This document shows positions 23,470 to 36,760 of a stretch of 64,000 bases of DNA, piece after piece. Both the position numbers and the translations under genes were made by a program. The notes under the pieces were generated by a model that was not told the origin of the DNA, did no database searches, and worked only from the letters and a program-made list of their open reading frames with translations. How positions within the stretch are numbered: position 1 is the stretch's first letter; each line of letters starts with the position of its first letter. The stretch covers positions 2,068,176 to 2,132,175 of the forward strand of contig VFFE01009164.1 of NCBI GenBank assembly GCA_008921705.1, read 5' to 3'. Source of the DNA: Burhinus oedicnemus. Its lineage: Eukaryota; Chordata; Aves; Charadriiformes; Burhinidae.

Positions 23470-25684
23470 TTAACATCTCGGTGTCAAAAATATTGATTAG
23501 CAAACATGTGACTGAAGCTTCCTGGATTATCTGTGTGCAGCAAAGGCATGGTAACCAACACACAGCAAAATGATACGGTATTTCTGCATTCAGTCCACCT
23601 AATGATTTAAGTAGCCTTAGCAGTACTCCACAGAGGGTTAGGGTGACACTTAATTCATTAACGTTTTCTACAAAGTTCTTTGAAAACCTCAGATGAAATG
23701 CAGTGTATTATTGCTATTGTTATATGTGTCATGACTTATGCCTCAAAGGATCTCACCATGCCTTGTTAACTGTATATGAGAATCCCTTCATTACCATTCA
23801 AATGCTTCTACCTCTGAAGCATAACACTGCAACTGTTTACCAACAGAAAGTAATCCTATAAAAACATTTACTGATCTTATATGAAGCATGTTGTGTTCTA
23901 TTACAAATGCATGCTTCATACCATTTCCAATTCCTGAACGGCTCAATGCCAGGGAACTGTAACTGCATGCAGAAGGACACCAGAGTCTATAAAATCATCA
24001 TTTCAGCGAAAGGCATCTGTTTAGCTGGCATCCTTATTTAGTCTATCGCCCATCTTTCACTTCCTTATATCACAGGAAAGATACCTCAAATCAAACTAAT
24101 AAGACTCCATTTCTCACAAAGTAGAAAATGAAGAAAATTGACAGTCAGAATGGGCATAAGGTCCAATTAATCGATGCTCTCAAGCAAGTAATTCAGGAAT
24201 CTAACCATCCAAAATCCACTGGAGATGAGAAAAATTATATAAGCTGAAGAAATGAAGACATGCTGGTAAAAGGTTTTCCTTCCTCTCTTGCCTGCTTTGT
24301 AACTTGAGTCAAGACGCACAGCACATAGCTAGTTTTACAAAACTATCAATACATATTTATACCTTTTAAAAATGCCTCCAGCAATCAAAACATCTTTCCC
24401 TTTTTCCGTATTTGAAACTTCAGGTTGCCTTTAAATTTTGAGTCAGATCAACAGTGTGATGGGAACTTGATTTGCTACCTACATGGAATGGGATTGATCC
24501 CATGTGACATTTTCTATTATTAAAAAACCCCTGCTGATTTAGATGCCTGTGCTGTGGACAACATTTGCTCTGTTAATTTTGATGCAGTCATTAATGAATT
24601 TCTTTAATGGATACTCCTCAGGTTTCTATACTCAGATTCATTCACTGGACCCAGTTATTCTCAGCCTGTGGGATCTGCTCAGTTTGAACCCTCTAGCAGG
24701 GTCAGGATAAAATGTCAATCACAAAATAAAATTTATAGTTCAGTACAAATACGCACAGTTCTTCACTACTCAAACATCCTCTGTTTAGTGGCACCTTGGC
24801 TGAACTGCCCTTTTCATGTTCTCAGAACTAGGGTCTTTTTGGTGGATTTTTGTGATAATGGATAAAATGCCATTCAAAACTAAACATTCTTAAAGTAGCA
24901 GAAGGATAGGAATATTACAAATCCAACTCAAATAAAGCCAGACAATCACGAAAAAAAAAAAATCAAGCCTATAAAACTTGTATCAACTACATAAAAAGCC
25001 AGCTTGTCAGCTCCAGTGAAGTTCTACGTATATACCAGTGAGAATCTTGGCCAGCAAGTACTGATATGACAGTGTTTCCACGGAAAATATTTTGTTCATG
25101 TTTACAGTGCATGGCTTACTGATACTGAGATACAAACACTGGTGAATGTTATTTTGTGCAAATATTCTATTTTTATTTATAAATCTGTAAATAAAAAAAA
25201 ATAATTACCATGCGATTGCTTCCCTTATCTGAGCACTTTCTCTAGGTCACTTTGCAAGTACTCTTTTAAAAAAATAAATCCCTTCCACAAGTTGAATGCA
25301 GATTCCAGGAGTCAGGTATTCTCTGTAGTTTTACACTATTATACCTGCACTCTGCTACTATGCAATACTTAACTGAATGTACCACATTTTAAACAACAAG
25401 ATGAAAGAAATATCCCAGATACAAAAATTAATATTCAAAACAGAATTAAAACTGAAAGAAAAATTTGATACACCCCAATGAGGTTAATCAATCAGGTGTA
25501 AGTAGAAGTACAGAAATACTGCTTACAGTAAGCAATCATGCATTTCTCCTACAACAGGACAAGTATAACACTGAGGCCATCTTTGAAGCATATTCTACTG
25601 TTTTGCATAGTTTCATAACAGTGGTGTTAAAAACTCATATGATATAATTCAGGTAGGTCTAGCCATCCAAGGTACTCATTCAAA
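23470..25684. other. A+T-rich DNA, nothing identified
   Basis: There are only short frames and scattered A runs (for example near 24,951). No repeat family was recognised. Confidence 0.5.
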
Positions 25685-25861
25685 TAGAATCATAGAATCA
25701 TAGAATTGTTTAGGTTGGAAAAGACCTTTAAGATCATCTAGTCCAACCATTGACCCTACTCTACCAGGTCTGCCACTAAACCATGTCTCTAAGCACCACA
25801 TCTACACGACTTTTAAACACATCTAGGGATGGTGACTCAACCACCTCCCTGGGCAGCCTGT
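25685..25861 (-). mobile_element. CR1 LINE 3' end, 5' truncated
   Basis: The plus strand starts with two copies of the CR1 tail octamer (AGAATCATAGAATCATAG), then TTTAGGTTGGAAAAGACC, AGATCATCTAGTCCAACC and, near 25,840, CCACCTCCCTGGGCAGCCTG. This is the reverse complement of the CR1 3' untranslated region, so the element lies on the minus strand. Similarity stops at about 25,861, leaving a typical severely 5'-truncated copy. It is only moderately diverged, hence much younger than the copies near 14-16 kb. Confidence 0.95.
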
Positions 25862-28253
25862 GAATACATGGCCATTAGCCACAAAAAGACATCTAACAAT
25901 AAGTTACACTAAAAATTTCTTTGTCCTATGCCTGTATCTTGACTAAAAAGCAAATAGGAACGTTGTACGTTCCTTCTAACGTCTTTTAGATCCGTTTAAC
26001 TATTCCATGGCAAGAAAGCGCTCCCCACATACAGCCCTGATTCATGAATACTGAACTGAGGAAGGTGGTACGTTACCATCCTTATGTTAGGCAATGTAGT
26101 TGCCATTACTCAAATACAGACAGCAGTTTAAATTACCAAAGAAATCTACAATACTTCAATACAAATGGAAAATAGCATTTCATCACAACCTCATTTAACA
26201 GAACACATTATCAATATTAGTTGATAGTAGAGCAATCTTTTTCAAATTGGAAACTCACCTAATTACTTGCTTTTGAAAATTAGCTAAAAGCACATTTTCA
26301 TCTGTTATATTAGCACCAGATCTTTTCATTCAGTCTTTTATTGCAAGCTATACTAAAGCAACAATACTAGAATCTCATGATAAATCACTGCTACTACCTT
26401 ACCAGAAATTAAGTAACGACACAGAGTTAAAACATTTGCATTTCTCAACACTAACACAAAATAAGAAGAAAAAAACATCAAAATCTATTGATATTTCATA
26501 GTTAATATTAAAGTGGCATTTGAAGAGCATTTTTAAATGGTTACATATAATGTCTAAGCAATATGGAAAATGTCCTTTTAATAAGCTTGTATGTATCACC
26601 ATAACCACACAGAAATAATTTAAAAAAGAATTTTGTTTACTCATGTGAAAGCAGGACGTTTTTGTCAATGTCAGCGGTAACATTCCTGCCTCTTAAGTCT
26701 CACATTATGTCACATGAGATGGAATTTATCTGCCTTACCATTTAATAGAACAGTTAGATGTCTAAATTTGCGCCAGTCACTTTAGGCTTCTTTTATTGTC
26801 AGTGACAAGAAACAGGCATCTCCAAAGGATGAATCATCTCATCTTAAGACAGACACAAAAAGAGGCTACAGGAATTCTCCCCTGGAAGCCTCCATCTCTC
26901 TTCCCTGACTAAAGAAGTCTACAGTGACCAGCCCAGATTTACACCACCGATGTTTATAGATGGCTAACGTTAGGGGACATTAATCCCACTCTTGACATCC
27001 TTCTCAAAGAGTACATGGGAAAAGTAAGTGTAAGATGCAGAAAAAGAGAATTCTCAACAAGCATAAAAATCAAAATACACTAGCCCAGAAAAATTCAAAA
27101 AACAAGATCTTTTTGTGAAAATAACAGGGGATCTGTACATTTGAAATGTCATGCAGTGTTTGATCTCCAAGCCAGGACAGACTCAATCATCTCTAGGAGC
27201 TTAAGAATACAGAGAGAATATTTTGAGAATATGCTGACAAAGTAATATGCCTCTTCTGATTATGAGCAAGCAGCAATTTTCAAAAGCTTATAATTCAGTG
27301 CAATAAGGACAGACATTCAGAGGCATGGCAAAAGGCACATCTTATAACCCATTAACACTTCACTCTCAAATTTCAAGTCCTTGCTCAAAAGTAAAGCAGA
27401 GAGTTCCTAGACCTTTTTTTAGAACATTTTTTTGTTCCGTTTTCAGAAATGGTACACCCATCTCACAGAAGCTTTTGCAAAGACATCCAGCCTATAGCAA
27501 AACTGTGGACAGAAAATGTCTGCCAAACTAATCGAAGCTGAAATTCAAGAAAACTGACATTTGAAGAGAGAGTTCCTTTTTTCTAAGTATTTCAAAACAC
27601 AAGGAAGCCCCTGAATCACACATTTGTAGAAGATGGAAGACTATATTGTGAAGTACCACTGTGCATTTGCCCAGTTTTTACATGTTTACATTGGCATTCA
27701 CTTGAATTATGGACTGTCCCAGAATGGCCATTTGCAAGTACCTGAAAACAGAGCTTATAAAGAAACTGTTAGGCCACTTCATAGGTCTCATTGACATCTG
27801 ACAAAACTTCAGGAAGACAGCTATTCCTATTGTGGATTAATGGATCTCTCCTCCAAGGCTTTGTCCCTAGTTTTGTCTTTTTTTTTCCAACACAAAATGG
27901 TACTAAAAATGTACTTCCTTTCCATGGATCAAGTAAAAAAGATACTAATTTTAAACATCTAAAATCCCCATCATGTGACTGTCCACAACACGTGAATTAT
28001 GGTGCTAATTCATAGCTAAAAAATATTTTCACAGACTTCAATGCGATTTTCGTAGTTATATTCACAAGTCTTCAAATATAATTTAACACATTTTAGAAAG
28101 CTCGCAACTTCTGCCATCCCTCATCTTTAGCCAAAACTTAAGTAAAAGCCTAAACTGAATAGCTAAATACATCAAAACAGGAAAAAAAATATTAAAATAT
28201 CACAAAATAAAATAGTAGACTCTTGTCTGATTTTGCTTGCCTAGAAATATTCC
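25862..28253. other. A+T-rich DNA, nothing identified
   Basis: Frames of up to 94 codons without recognisable domains occur; no repeat was identified between the two CR1 copies. Confidence 0.5.
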
Positions 28254-28580
28254 CAGAATCACGGAATAGCTGAGGTTGGAAGGGACCTCAGGAGATCGTC
28301 TAGTCTAGACCCCTGCTCAAGCAGGGTCAGATCCAGCAGGCTGCTTGTTGCCATGACCCATTGAGTTTTGAGTATCTCCATGGATTAAGATTCTACAGCC
28401 TCTTTGGGCAATCTGCTCCAGTCTTTCACCATCCTCAAGGTAAGGAAGTTTTTTATATTACGCTTAAATGGAATTTTCTGTATTCAGTTTGTACCCATTG
28501 CCTCTCATCCTGTCACTGGGTGCCAATGAGAAAAGTCTGGCTCTGTCTTCTTTACACCCTCCCATCAGGTATTCAATGTG
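28254..28580 (-). mobile_element. CR1 LINE 3' portion, 5' truncated
   Basis: The plus strand carries CAGAATCACGGAATAGCTGA, GGTTGGAAGGGACCTCAGGA, a CCCCTGCTCAAGCAGGGTCA palindrome-like segment, TTTGTACCCATTGCCTCTCA and CACCCTCCCATCAGGTATTC. These stand in the order expected of the reverse complement of the CR1 3' untranslated region and ORF2 end. The element is on the minus strand and its 5' part is missing beyond about 28,580. The 138-codon plus-strand frame at 28,361-28,777 is an antisense by-product. Confidence 0.95.
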
Positions 28581-30544
28581 AGAATGAAATGTTACTCAGT
28601 ATTTTACTGTTCAGGAGAGGCAACGATCTTGTGCCTAAATTAGTCCAACTGCTAATCATACGATATCACCCAACCCACACATCATGCTTGGTGCTATACA
28701 AAATCAAGCTAGCATTTTTAAGATTCAGAAATTATGTATGTATATATGAATTATACAGTATCATGCCTACACTATAAATTACTATAAGACACCTGCTTAC
28801 TTGCTAGCCATTTGTGACCATTTCCTGGTTTTGGAGATCTGAATTTTAATTTACAAAGGATATAAAAGACATTACACTACCACAGTGTGAAATGCACAAC
28901 AGAACAGTAGTTCCTCATTAGATAATCAGTAAGGGCGCCTCACTCAAGTTTTTCCGCTCTTATAAATGGCAAAGCACTAAAAATATCTCCAAGGTCTGAG
29001 ACTATAGCTCACCAAGCAATTTAGGCTGCAGAGACTAGCACAGCTGCCAAAAGAAGCTATCATGCACTCCCCCACACTTTTGGCTGCTAATTCCCACCCT
29101 TTGTACCAGTCACGGCCCTTGGACAGCCATATGGGAGAAGGCTGGGATAAACCCAGCTGAAAACAAAACCGTACAAATAACTGGTTCTTTTCAGCCAGAT
29201 CCGTTATCCAGATTTATGAACAGCTACACATACGGAGGGAGGATGACAATATGGGGAGGGGAAAAGAAGCTGGCACTGCTTCTTACACAGACGTGCCGGG
29301 TTGAAGTGTTCACTGAACACTCAGGCTAAAGCTAAGCCATCAACGGAGAGGCACAAGCTACTCACGGAGTAATACTGAATTCCCTACACATTACTTTTAG
29401 GATGAGCTGGATCGGCCTCTGGAGATGCCTGCTTCTCTCCTGAGGGTAAGAAGAATCTAGGATGACTAACTGAGATTTAGCTGCTTAGTTTCTACATAGC
29501 TAAATTAACTCAGATCTAGATGAGTACAAAATGATAGAAAAACAGGTTTGTGACTCTTACAGCACTTCATTTCCATTAACGATTGCCATTTGGGGAAAAA
29601 AAAAAAAAGTAGTATAGCTTACCATCACACAAACTTAGGAGGAGTATGTATTTTCTGTATGCTCCACAAATTTCTTCCTAAACCATATTTTACACCTATA
29701 AGCAATACATTTCAGTGCCATGGTACTGTATTCCTCCCACAGAGCATATAAATCCACAGTAGAAACAGCCACAGCCACAGTTCAGTTATAAATCACTTAC
29801 ATTTCTTCAGAGTCACTTAGTCACCTTGCTGTGCTGTCAGAAGGGACAGTGTTTTCCTTTTTGCTCAAACTGCTCCTCCTTCCAGAAGTGGCTGTCACCT
29901 CTATGGCAGATAAGGACAAAAGGTCCTTAACTTTCACTTGAAGTTATCTAAGGGTAAGAAGGGAAAGGAATACAGTAAGTGCAAGCATCCATACTGTGTT
30001 TTATAGCAAGGTATTACAATCACCTCTTTAAAACACACTTCCCTACATTTACAAGGCCACATTCTTACACATGTGTACTGCATAACTTGGAAGAAATCCC
30101 ACATATTTTACGTCTTTCTTTCTTTGAATGAAACATCTAAAGCACTCACCTACTCCACTCCTGAGATTCATAATAACAAGATTACATTACTTCAAAAAGT
30201 CTATGTGTACAAATTAAAAGATAATTTCCTATTATTGATTATTTATGTTGCGCCACCAAACAATTTTGAATACTTTTGGCACAGTTCAAGCAGGCAATCA
30301 CAATTTCCTGAACACAAGTTCACTGGAAACAGTCTTGGTTACCCATTATTGGTAAATATTCTAATCTGAATCTTCCCTCTATGGCACTACATCTTCCATT
30401 CAGAAAGTGAGACCTGGGGTTTATGATGGATAGCTCTATGAAAACTTAACTCATTGCTCCATCAGAATCAAACTCATAAATTCAATGTAAAAAATTAGTG
30501 GGAAAGGAATAAAGAGCAAAGCATAAGACATCATTTGCCACTGT
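28581..30544. other. Single-copy DNA, nothing identified
   Basis: There is a slightly G+C-richer patch near 29,050-29,460 and an A12 run near 29,597. No gene or repeat family was recognised. Confidence 0.45.
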
Positions 30545-31026
30545 ATTATTCCCCATCTTGAAAAGCGTGCTCCCCTCTGATGTCCAGCACAGAACACAAC
30601 ACAACAGAACCAATTAGCAAAGGTTCAGAGAAGAAAACATACATGATCAAAGGCTTGGAATGGTTTTCGTGTGAAGAACAATTCAGTGCATCACACCTAT
30701 CCAGACTGCAAAAGAGACAACTTAAGGGAGGGCATGACAGAAGACTACAGAAGCCTGAAGATGGAGAAGTTGCACAGATATCACCTGTTCCCTGTCCCTT
30801 GAACTCAGGAACTGCCTAGTGAAAGTCAAGTTCAAAACAAAAGCAGGAGTTTCTTCTCCACAAAATTGGTAACAGAACTGTGGACTTCTTCCCGAGCATG
30901 CTGTTGATGCAAGTAGTTTTCATGAGCCAAAAGGGAGAGTGGAGGTACCCTTAGAATAGAGCCTCACTGCAGATAGAGAATGGGCGAAGTGAACCATTGG
31001 TCTGAACCAGGCTGACCAGTTTTGTC
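30545..31026 (+). mobile_element. Ancient CR1 LINE 3' portion
   Basis: This lies in sense orientation. AGGTTCAGAGAAG near 30,621 is followed by ACATGATCAAAGGCTTGGAA, then CTGCAAAAGAGACAACTTAA near 30,705 and TTTCTTCTCCACAAAATTGG near 30,850. ACCATTGGTCTGAACCAGGC lies near the 3' end. This is the ordered pattern of the old amniote CR1 3' end, whose last part reads like 'GGTCTGACCCAGTATGGC'. The copy is diverged and 5' truncated. The 79-codon frame at 30,580-30,819 is a remnant of ORF2's end and not a gene. Confidence 0.8.
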
Positions 31027-34000
31027 TCTTTGTGTCTTCATTTATGCTAGTGTTAATTCAAAAAATTCTTATATGCATTCTACACTGATATTCACCACAA
31101 AAGAACCAGAACTACTGCATTAGGTACACAAGGGTCTATAGGTACACAAGGAGTCTAGTCTTACTTGCATTTGAAGTACAGGCTAGATCCTTTCGAACTG
31201 CAAAGTGAACTCCCACGATTCTCTTTTACTACATGTTTAATAAATTGACTTTAATTGACTTTTCCAAAATAGCATCACCACAGGAAAAAAAAAAAACAAC
31301 AAACGCAAACTCTTACTGTAAAGCAGCAGTAGCCTTCCTCTCCCTGGTCCACAGTCCCAAAGCAGCCAGGGCAGAGGGCTACAAAGCAAGGTTCTGCTTC
31401 TCAAGTTGTTCGCTGGTCTCATGTGTTTCAGCCTGTAACTTCATCCATGTGTTCCCACTCAGTTCAACACTTATATAAATGCAGGTCAGCATCTCCGTGT
31501 CCCAAGTTTCATCTCAAAGCAAACCTTAAAAATCATATACTCTGTATTCCAATATCTCCTCTTTTGCTTTAATCTCTAGGATACAGCAGTGTTTCTGATT
31601 TATTTTGGGTAAGTGCAGATCAATTAAAATTCCTTCAGGGAAGCCTTCTGAACCAGCAGAAAGTGAGTAACTGTCATCGGGAACAAACACGTTTTGCTGT
31701 CACGGACTGGCATGCCACTTTTGAGCAAAAACTATGTTAATTAATTCTATCCATACCTATCAGGTGTACCAAAGGAATTTAACCAGTGCTTTCTGCTGTC
31801 TTGCTAGATACAGATCTTTGTGTCTGTGAACTGAGTATCCCTATATGGAGACTTATGCATTGGCATATTATATGAAGAAGCAGCCTGTACTAGCACAAAA
31901 AAAACATAACAGGACAAAAATAACTTTCTTCAGACATCAGTATGCAACCAAAGTCCCTTTTGCAAAATGCACAAATTAATACTCTAACATTTCACCCAAA
32001 AATCAGAAAGTTTCCACTACATCTATGCACAGACCTATATATTAAGATTCTTTTTAGACCCTACAGTGAGGATTTTGAATTACTGATACTTTTTTTGGTC
32101 AGCTTGCAATATGGGATCAAAGTATGTTTACCGTTCTATCTATTCCCCCCCATCACTTCTACACTCTGCAAAAGAAGAGGCTGCTACGATGTTTGCTGTT
32201 CTGTTTGCTCCTGCAGCTCAAATGGCTACACCAAGGATGAAAGAAAATTCACTGTACAGCATGCTAATGATCAAAGACCCACGTACTACAGGCCTATAGC
32301 AACATTTTAGGCCACCTCTCCCTTCTAGCATTTGTCCAGCTTCTCTGTTTAGAATGTAAAATCTTAAGGGTAGGAATATAACCCATTCAGCTGAAAAGGA
32401 ATCCAAGTTCTGTTTGATATCCTGCACGTCGCTGTGATACTAACTATAAATAAGAGCGAGCTGTAGCAAACAAGAACTGAATGGCTTAGAACTGATACAT
32501 GAGCAAAGACAACCGTCGCACAAAATTGCAAAATTCAGAGAAGTGGACTCAGGTATAATACAGCAGGTAAAATACTATTGCAGGATAAAACCTTTAAAAA
32601 CAATTTGACACTTGTAATAACAATTCAGAATTACCATCGCCACTACTGGAAAGAAAAACCATGAGAACAGGTATTAGAAGATGTCTGCCAAATAAAAGCT
32701 GTGATTCTGACTCTTTCCATATGTGGCTTCAAGGTACAATTAAAAAGTTTATAAAATCGTCCCGTGAATGTGATCTTGGCTCTCTCACACAAGTGGACGT
32801 AAAGGGGGAAAAGTTGATACGCAATTACCTCAGCTGCAAGTGCTGGGAATCAACAGTTACTCAAAAAAGTGTGTAAACTAAGAACACCTTCTTTTCGATC
32901 ACTTGTTATATAATCCCATCTGAAGGTTAAACAAGCATTCATGCTCGCTTTAAAGATTTATTCCATATATTCCCTAATTCAACTATACCTCTCCCTGGTG
33001 AAATCCACTTATATCAAAGATATATGAAGAAATTTTTACATGAAGAATTTCTTAGCTTATGTTTTTGATTTTCGAAACAGCACAGTGATACAAGTAACCT
33101 ATAGGATTAAAGAGACAAACATACTCCAGAGTACATATATACTACTTTGAGATATTAAAAGCTACACTTGTGTGCAAGCTTACACCATTTCCATAAGTTA
33201 CCTAAGACACAAAGTAAAAGCTATACATGGTAATGTGATCTTATTAGCGTTACTGTTATGGGACTTTTTTGGCAATTCATAAAGCCACAGCTGCATTACA
33301 AAGCCATCCCAAATAAGCATTGATAAAATACTTTATCCCGTGACTGCCATGTATTTTCGATTATGTTACAGAAAGTGCATTAGAGAAAAAGTATTTGAGA
33401 ACTAACTACACAAGCAAGTTTCTCAATTGTTGTGGGATTATATACCTTATTTACAAAAAATCCAATGGCTCAGGTCCCTGACTAAATATGCTATAAAATT
33501 CTACTTTTGTTCATAAGCATCATATTAATTTTACTTTCAACATCTATAGTCTATTGGGTGAAACTAAGTAAAAGACGAGTGCAAGATTTGGGCTGAATCA
33601 TAGCATATAAACAATCAAGGACTGGACTGGAGTTTTGGTTTAAGATTGAATAATATTTACTCTAGTATGTAATTGTATAGTCAGCCTAATGCAGGATTAC
33701 AATCATGTGTCTTTATTACGGTGTTTATCTAAAAGCCTTTACCAAGAAATCTTATCTCACAAAAACATAAACTCACAACAACAATCACTGCTTTGCTGGT
33801 AAACACTGGAACCTCTGTTAAGAAAGATGTATTAAAATACAGCAACAAAAGACACACATATATCTGTGCAAAGGTCCCTTCTAGCTGATCTCTGGTATCA
33901 TGGTCCTAATCTGGAAACAACATAATGAGTAAACAAGAGATCAGTCACAACCTAAATAATAAAAGAAGTGAAGGTGTTACACTGGAAACTCCCCTAAATG

Positions 34001-35149
34001 TTGTGTTATTAAACTGAATGAAGCTGTTTGGTTTGTCTGCAATTTAGGGAAGATTATTATGCTGTGATGAAAACACAGTACTTCAGAAAACATCAGAGTT
34101 GGCACTACTTCCCTTCTTTCACATAATAAAAAGAGACATGCAGGACAAATGATCTATCTACAGGTAAAATGGTTTTTCTACTACTAGAGCCCATTCATTG
34201 ATGCCATTATGATAACCAATAATCTCCCCTATATGTCTATATAAATCTCCTGCAGGACCTGAAAACACCCACCAGAATTTGAAATACTTTAAAATCTAGT
34301 CCTCTCATCAGTTATATACTGAACATTTCAGCTTCTGGATTTGGATCAACATTAAAAGCTAGAGAAATATTCCTCAGATTTCTCTTGCAGATTTATTCAA
34401 GTTTCATTTAAAAATATATTGACCAGAAGTACAACCTTAAACTGAACTGTAAGAGGATAGACTGGCATGAAAACAAACTAAGACCTGTGTTCAGATAATT
34501 CCTTGCATGGCTAGTTGTCTACCATCCCAAACTAAATGCTATATACAAGACAGCTGATGGAAGGCACAGGCTAACTAGCTGGACCAGGCAATCTGCCAAC
34601 AAAGATAGAATGCTGGATGTCGGACAATTGGACGGAATAGTTTGCAAACTGCTGTTAAACTAACACCTAAGCTTAAGGAGGTAAAATAGATAGTCGTAAT
34701 CTTGTACAGTAGTTCTTGTGGCAACTATGGCTGTGAATATTTTTCTCTGGCAATCCCCAGCGGGAAGAGTGCCACCTACTTTCTCCGATATTCCTTCCAG
34801 CTCTATCTGCCCTTCTCTTTCCAATGTCAGGCTGCCACTCGACACAGGGACGCACCGCGGGATCTGAAGAGATGACTGCTGAGCCGTTTGGTGTTATTCT
34901 AGACGTGCAGCATCAGACACAATTCAGTCAGGGCTCTGCAAAAGGCACTGGCACCGACAAGACGATAGGAGGAATTCAAGTTTTGTTTTCTAATCCACCT
35001 CACTTCTGAATGGTTTTGATCCCGATCACCTGAGAGAAGATCACTCACTATCACACAGTACTGTTACAGTTCTGCGGCACTCCTAGACTGGGGGGGTGCA
35101 AAAGGTTTCTGTAGAGGGACAGATGCAAGACATTTCATACAACTTCATT
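31027..35149. other. A+T-rich DNA, nothing identified
   Basis: The longest frame is 122 codons (31,942-32,310 plus) with no recognisable domain. No transposon was recognised. Confidence 0.45.
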
Positions 35150-35215
35150 TGTGGGGTTTTTTTCTCCCTTTCTCTTTTTCCTCTTTCTTTTGCTTCCCAC
35201 TCTCCCTTTTGCTGA
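35150..35215 (-). repeat. Pyrimidine-rich tract (purine-rich on minus strand)
   Basis: A run of T and C on the plus strand (TTTTTTTCTCCCTTTCTC then CTTTTTCCTCTTTC) flanks a locally G+C-richer segment. It is a low-complexity tract; the antisense frame rich in Lys, Glu and Arg at 35,083-35,298 comes from it. Confidence 0.6.
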
Positions 35216-36009
35216 AAACGCTCTTCCCTCACGCAGCCCTGTGAGGAACAGGACACTCGCATGGAGCCACCAGGGACAGGAGCACAAGAGGCGAGCATTC
35301 AGTGACAGCCGGGATGCCTCCTTGTCACCTTAGGCAACGCTGGGACAGGGGACAAGCTTAGACAGGATGGAGCAAGGGTCACCAATGCTGAAGCCAAAGG
35401 TACAAGGGCATGAGGTTTGAAAAACAGACTAGGATTGATAAATTCTGGAGACTGGGACAGGCCAGACAGTAGAAGCACATGTTTATTTTGAGGGGATGAT
35501 TTAAATTGTTACACAAGAGAGACCTATCCTAAAAATGCAAACACCGCTGTGCCTGAAGGGACTTGCTTTTGTGGACCTACCTGTCTGGTCTGCTCCTGGG
35601 TGCTGTAACCAGGATAACATCCTTGGGACATTTTCAAATCCAAAATTTCCCTTCTGAACTTTGGCAGATTGGGATGTAATCAAACATTCAGATACATTGT
35701 GGAGTTTTCTAGGACAGTTTGATTGACTTTATCGTCTTCGTTATATTGGCTGGTATATTATTTCACAAGGCAGTGCAAGTCACCTTTTTGAATAATTGCT
35801 ATTTGTACTGTCTACTTCATTTTACACATGCAGAGCATAGAGTGGTTCTGGGGCACAAAGGCAAGATTTCCAGAGAGGATGCAGCCGCACAATGACTTAA
35901 GCCACTCTAAACCGGGGCTGAAGCAGCCCTAACTTCCATCACCTTCCTCTTCAGCTCCAGCTGCAGACTCCCACTCCTTCCTTGTGCTGACTTGGACATT
36001 TGTGCAACT
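35216..36009. other. Mixed-composition DNA, nothing identified
   Basis: No gene or repeat was recognised. Confidence 0.4.
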
Positions 36010-36760
36010 GCAAGGTGAGACAGATCAGGGAGTTCGACTATTTGAAAACATTCCTGAAAAACTAGTGATCAACTTTTTAACAAAACAGGGACATCCCTGC
36101 CAGGGCAAGAGAAGAGCGGGGAGATGTGGCCCGGATAAAGGTGGGACCGCACAGTCGTGATGTGGTTTGGCTCACCCTGTGCGTCTTGGGGCATAGTCCG
36201 ATGAATGCTTCTTCAAGTGGTGGAGGCAGCTACAGCACCACCTCCCCCTTCCCAGCACTGCCCACCGAGCTGTGCCACGGCAACTGTGCACAGAGCTACA
36301 TGGTCAGCTGTGCCGGGGAACTAGTCTAGATGGAAAGTAGCCTGGCAAAATAAAAGCCGTTTTCAACCTTATGGGGTCCACCTCGCAGACCCACAAACAA
36401 CTGCATGAGCATCTTCAGAGGTGTAGAAATGACGAGAAGGAACCAAAAGATGCTCAAGCCAGCACTACTACTAAAGAAGCATTTACCACCCTGTGATCCA
36501 ATCAGCCTATGGACCCCAGCAGCCAAAAGCTATCAGATATCGCTGCAGCCGACCATCCAAGTGCCGTCATCCACAGCTGCCTCCACTCCTCTCCAGCCTA
36601 CAAAGAAGTGCGGAGACCCGCACTACAAATGAGCTGGAAGTGCAGTCCTTGGGGCACAGGTGTGGGCTCTCCAACAGCAACCCAGGGACAAGGACGGGCT
36701 GCAGGAGGGCAGCAAGGACTGCAGCATTAAAATGCAGCAGCTGCTGGTTTTGATTTACAT
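36010..36760. other. G+C-richer block with many short overlapping frames
   Basis: This block has visibly more G, C and CpG than its surroundings, and frames of 66-105 codons on both strands (for example 36,567-36,884 minus). None shows a domain I recognise. An AATAAA word (within CAAAATAAAAGCC, near 36,348) is present. It may be an unmasked old retroelement, a small regulatory or CpG-containing patch, or a decayed retrocopy; the sequence alone does not decide. Confidence 0.35.

Noticed and set aside
23112..23573. 153-codon plus-strand frame
   Set aside because: No domain, Ser/His/Cys-rich noise-like composition, and an overlapping minus-strand frame looks more protein-like.
28361..28777. 138-codon plus-strand frame
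   Set aside because: It is largely antisense to a CR1 copy at 28,254-28,580.
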